64,000 nt of DNA from Planococcus citri (lineage: Eukaryota > Arthropoda > Insecta > Hemiptera > Pseudococcidae), in NCBI RefSeq assembly GCF_950023065.1, contig NC_088677.1:35113230-35177229 (forward strand), given 5' to 3'. The translations under genes were made by a program, and so were the position numbers. This document shows positions 60,991 to 64,000 of this stretch, piece by piece (the stretch's first letter is position 1; every line of letters begins with the position of its first letter). The notes beneath the pieces were generated by a model. That model had not been told where the DNA came from. It saw only the letters and a list, made by a program, of their open reading frames with translations, and made no database searches.

Positions 60991-61930
60991 TTTTTGCACG
61001 ACGAAAAAGGGCGTCATCACGACGAGCATTTTTTCGTTCATAAAAGATGAATGAACGACGAAAAATGATGAAGTTCCACGCCAGATGACGCCCGACAATA
61101 AAGTATTTATGAACGACTACGATTTAATAACGAGATAAGCAGTATTCACGACAAAATAATTTCATACACGACAGAACATTATCAGTTCAATTACAATTAT
61201 ATTTTGTACATATTTTGACAAATAATCAACTGAGGATTTCTTTCAAAAAAAGTTGAGTGAAATTGTAACTCAGTAGAAGAGAACCAAATTGGCCAAAGCG
61301 AAGCGAGGGCTAAACCTTAGGGGGAAAATGAGAATTTTGAGGATAGCCGATAGATCGGCGATTTTGTCGGCAAATGAACGATAATTAAATACATGATTAT
61401 AAAAAATTTGAACTTTTGAAAACGGAAACTAAAATATTGTTAGAATTTTTGTATTTTCCTAACTTTCTTGAATTTCTCACAATTTCCCAAATTTTTCCTG
61501 CTTTTGCGGAACCGAAGGGGGGCAAACTGTCTCTCCTTGGCCCCCTTTCAGTTCGTCCCTGAGGTCAAAAGAGGAAGAGGGGTCGCCCATCAAAGTCCAC
61601 AAAACATTACTTCTATAAATAGCAATTTTTTACGTACCTACTTCGTTTTTTTGGTATCATTTTAATATTTTTTAAACGTTTATTTCTGTCGGTGAAATGC
61701 CTGTTTTTGACGGAAAAATTTTGTCGTGCATTGCCTTATATAGGAGTTGAAAGTAATAAAATGTCGTGAATTTTTTAATTCGTCGTTTGATACATTATTT
61801 TGTCGTTGGAGTACCTTTTATGCCGGGGTAAGCTCTTTATTGTCGGAAATTTCCAATTTAGTCGTGGTAATTATTTTTCTGGCGTGAAAGTGCCTATGCT
61901 TGTCGTGCTGACGCCCTTTTTTGTCGTGGT
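60991..61930. mobile_element. Foldback-type element with arms of ~20-bp periodic repeats
   Basis: The outer arms are inverted copies: CACGACGAAAAAGGGCGTCA at 60997 against the complement of TGACGCCCTTTTTTGTCGTG ending near 61928. Each arm is itself an array. In the right arm a (T)GTCGTG-like core lies near 61688, 61708, 61723, 61763, 61782, 61802, 61822, 61842, 61861, 61881, 61902 and 61923, mostly 19 to 21 bp apart. In the left arm the complement ACGACAAA-like core lies near 60998, 61019, 61055, 61077, 61092, 61113, 61131, 61148 and 61168. The 0.5-kb centre is not repetitive. The layout resembles Drosophila FB elements. Exact ends and target duplication are unresolved; weak similarity continues about 30 bp outward. 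Confidence 0.75.
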
Positions 61931-61939
61931 ATTAAATCA

Positions 61940-63795
61940 CACCCTTTTGAAAACATGAATTTATTATTCAACATGCAGTAAAACAATCAAAAAGAAGATT
62001 CGTCAAATGAAAAATTTATTTTGTAATCATTGCTTGTCTTCGAGATTTTGAAATATGAAAGGTTGTATACTTGCACTAAATTAACACCTGGAGACAAGTG
62101 ATTTGCCATCCCTATTAACTCAGGCGAAAAAAGAATTCCACAATCAATTCATTGTCCCTTCAAGAAATTTTGTCATCCACACTGTCTCAAACCATAATCT
62201 TTGAAAATGTCGAACAAAAAACCACAATTTGAGTCAAAATTTCACTTTAGCTCCTCCCGTCTCCCTAAAAATACCCACTACAGCGTTGTCCCCAATTTTA
62301 CTCATTCAAATTGAAGAAAATTTTACCACTACTGGAACATTCACACATCACGCCAACAATTTATTCCTTCTTCGAATCACTACATCGAGAGTTGCTTTCC
62401 TAGCGACTTTAGATTATAAAACAAATACAATATTGTGCCAGATGAATGAAAACTTCACAATATTACAAGCGTAATAAATAATGAAAAATTATCTCATAAA
62501 CGATGAATTTCAATTTCACGATTCGTAAATAATTATTACAACTCGTAAAAGTAAATAACGCGTTTACGCCGGCGATAGAATATACGAGAAAGAGAATCAC
62601 GAATACCTACGTAATCAAACTCAACATATACGATGATACTTTGAGCGTTATTGGAATAATAAATTCCATTATATTAACGCGTAATTTGACAAATCGTACA
62701 ATTAACTAGTGTACTTAATTGATAAAGTCTGATTAATAAAGTCTGACCTAGACTACTTGTGTTTCGTTGTATGAGGAGGACAGGGCAACCTAATTTTAGA
62801 ATTCTTTTAATTACCAACAGTAATTATTCACTTCCAAGTCGGTACATAATGTAACGAGAAAAATTTTCTTTTTATTGCCCCGCATTATGTAGCAAAAAAT
62901 TTCACATCAAAAATTACCTACCTACGCAAATTATACTCGTACGAATAGCGATGAACTTAAATAAAATATTTTTGTATTAAAATTCTCTTATGGATAAGAT
63001 TTCAAAGGCTCTAAACCAGAGAATACCTACTTTAGCAAAAAGAGAACATTCGAAAAGAGCCGCAATTATACCCAGCTTTCATACATTACATTTACCGTAA
63101 TAACGAGCTTATTGACCTTTTGACGTTCAATTCGTGTAGCCTTTGCGTATTTTAAATTAAAACCAGTACGGTGTAAAATCAACAAATATAATGTGGCTAG
63201 AGACTCAAAATGGTACGTTTATACAATCCTTCTACTCGTATAAATGATGAAGTTATATATAATGCTAAAACAAGCATAACGTTATGATGATTCGATATAT
63301 GTATGTGAAATAGCTCGAATTTGGTAATTTCAAATAACAAAGTAGGTACTTAATTAATTTGCAGTTACTCTTTTACGCCCGCCCTTAATATACCATATAC
63401 CACATTCAACACAACTTAAAAATCAAATCGAGCGAATACCTCATACCTACAACCCTGTGGGAATTATCCATTCGAAAATTTTCAACTGTGCGAACACAGC
63501 ATTGAGAACAACGTAGTCTCCCTATCTTCGCACAGCTGAGAAAATATCAAGTTGATTATCAAAAGATCAAGAACGTTTTCTAATTTTTAATATTTATAGG
63601 AACAGCGAAAAAACTAACAAAATTACGTTAATTTTTTCAGATCAAGTAGGTAGGTAGGTATATTCTATGCATTAAAATGTTTGGAATTCCCATTCATTGA
63701 TGTACCTATCTAGGTATAAGAAGAGCGAAGCGAAGTGAAAATATCAAATTGGATAGAAAATTTTAATTCTAATCCGAAATCATAGATGAAAATTA
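61940..63795. other. No gene supported
   Basis: Unique AT-rich DNA; open frames at most 81 codons. A GGTA repeat lies at 63644-63660. Confidence 0.5.
63644..63660 (+). repeat. (GGTA)n microsatellite
   Basis: AGGTAGGTAGGTA run, the complement of the common TACC word in this genome. Confidence 0.75.
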
Positions 63796-63801
63796 ACTTA
63801 C

Positions 63802-63859
63802 AGAAAATGTTTCCATTTCCATGTTGGTTCTATCATTTTTATAGAAATTTAACACTCAC
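63802..63859 (-). other. Candidate RS-exon D, 58 nt
   Basis: The stretch begins at the GTGAGT of ratchet point D and ends just before a consensus donor GTAAGT (complement of 63796-63801). Recursive splice sites in flies and vertebrates are commonly defined through such a short cryptic exon, which is then skipped because the regenerated upstream donor wins. Presence of the donor is seen; its use is inferred. Confidence 0.5.
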
Positions 63860-63895
63860 CTGAAACAAATAAAAAATATATTCGGTCATTAATTG
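63854..63895 (-). other. Candidate recursive splice site D (fused 3'ss/5'ss)
   Basis: Read on the minus strand, a T-rich tract ends in TTTATTTGTTTCAG and is followed at once by GTGAGT; the AG|GT junction lies between 63860 and 63859. An adenosine-containing branch-like TTAATGAC lies about 30 nt upstream. Splicing an upstream exon to this AG would recreate a 5' splice site (exon|GTGAGT) with no exon retained, the defining property of a ratchet point. It is the most upstream of the four sites in minus-strand direction. Confidence 0.65.
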
Positions 63896-64000
63896 ATTTC
63901 TAAACATCTAAACATTTAAAATTCACGAACATTAGGTATACACAGGTAATCACATAAAAAGTATTTTAAGCTATGAATACATACGTCCAGTCTTCTAGGG

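Larger units (their letters stand above)
5272..63859 (-). other. Inferred very long intron of a minus-strand gene
   Basis: Inference from four minus-strand recursive splice sites (63859, 41322, 23742 and 5272) and the lack of any recognisable coding exon between them. All open frames are short (at most 124 codons), overlap on both strands, and show no protein family I know. A repeat-filled stretch with same-strand ratchet points every 18 to 22 kb is what long introns of insect genes look like. The true intron ends lie outside the window or at unrecognised exons, so these limits are only the outermost ratchet points. The host gene is unknown. An intergenic region with chance splice-like motifs is the alternative. 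Confidence 0.6.

Overview
This is eukaryotic nuclear DNA, most likely arthropod and plausibly an insect. It is AT-rich, CpG is not obviously depleted outside the repeats, short TAGGTA/TACCTACC runs are very common, and the mobile-element types (hAT MITEs, a TTAA palindromic MITE, tRNA-derived SINEs, Helitron-like ends) suit an insect. A hemipteran such as a mealybug or aphid is a guess from sequence flavour. No bacterial-style gene organisation exists. The longest open frame is 124 codons, and I recognise no protein in any frame.

The strongest biological signal is on the minus strand. Four times, a pyrimidine-rich 3' splice site is fused directly to a 5' splice site (YAG|GTGAGT), at about 63.86, 41.32, 23.74 and 5.27 kb, spaced 22.5, 17.6 and 18.5 kb apart. 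Each is followed 58 to 92 nt downstream by another good donor (GTAAGT, GTAAGT, GTAAAA, GTAAGA). This is the layout of recursive splice sites (ratchet points) with short RS-exons. My reading is that most or all of the window lies inside one very long intron of a minus-strand gene, removed stepwise from right to left. The host gene is not identifiable here.

Layout. 0-3.3 kb: unique DNA with a weak duplication. 3.3-4.1 kb: a TIR element. 4.9-5.0 kb: a minus-strand SINE. 5.2-5.3 kb: ratchet point A. 8.0-8.2 kb: a dispersed repeat related to one at 50.6 kb. 14.7-15.1 kb: a regular 52-bp satellite. 19.95-21.17 kb: a hAT element with a second hAT element inside it, then a 147-bp MITE. 23.7 kb: ratchet point B. 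26.8-27.8 kb: an inverted-repeat element with three internal copies. 39.75-40.44 kb: a 0.7-kb palindrome. 41.3 kb: ratchet point C. 47.9-51.1 kb: a repeat island, made of an inverted-repeat element beside an 8-bp-TSD element that is split by a Helitron-like insertion carrying a SINE and a 45-bp minisatellite. 53.4-54.7 kb: a 1.29-kb TTAA-flanked palindrome. 56.9-57.4 kb: degenerate quasi-tandem repeats. 58.3-58.9 kb: a hAT MITE with a perfect 8-bp target duplication. 61.0-61.9 kb: a foldback element whose arms are arrays with about 20-bp periodicity. 63.8 kb: ratchet point D.

The rest is unique-looking AT-rich DNA with microsatellites and no supported genes. All calls were made by eye; no alignment, splice-site scoring or database search was run.
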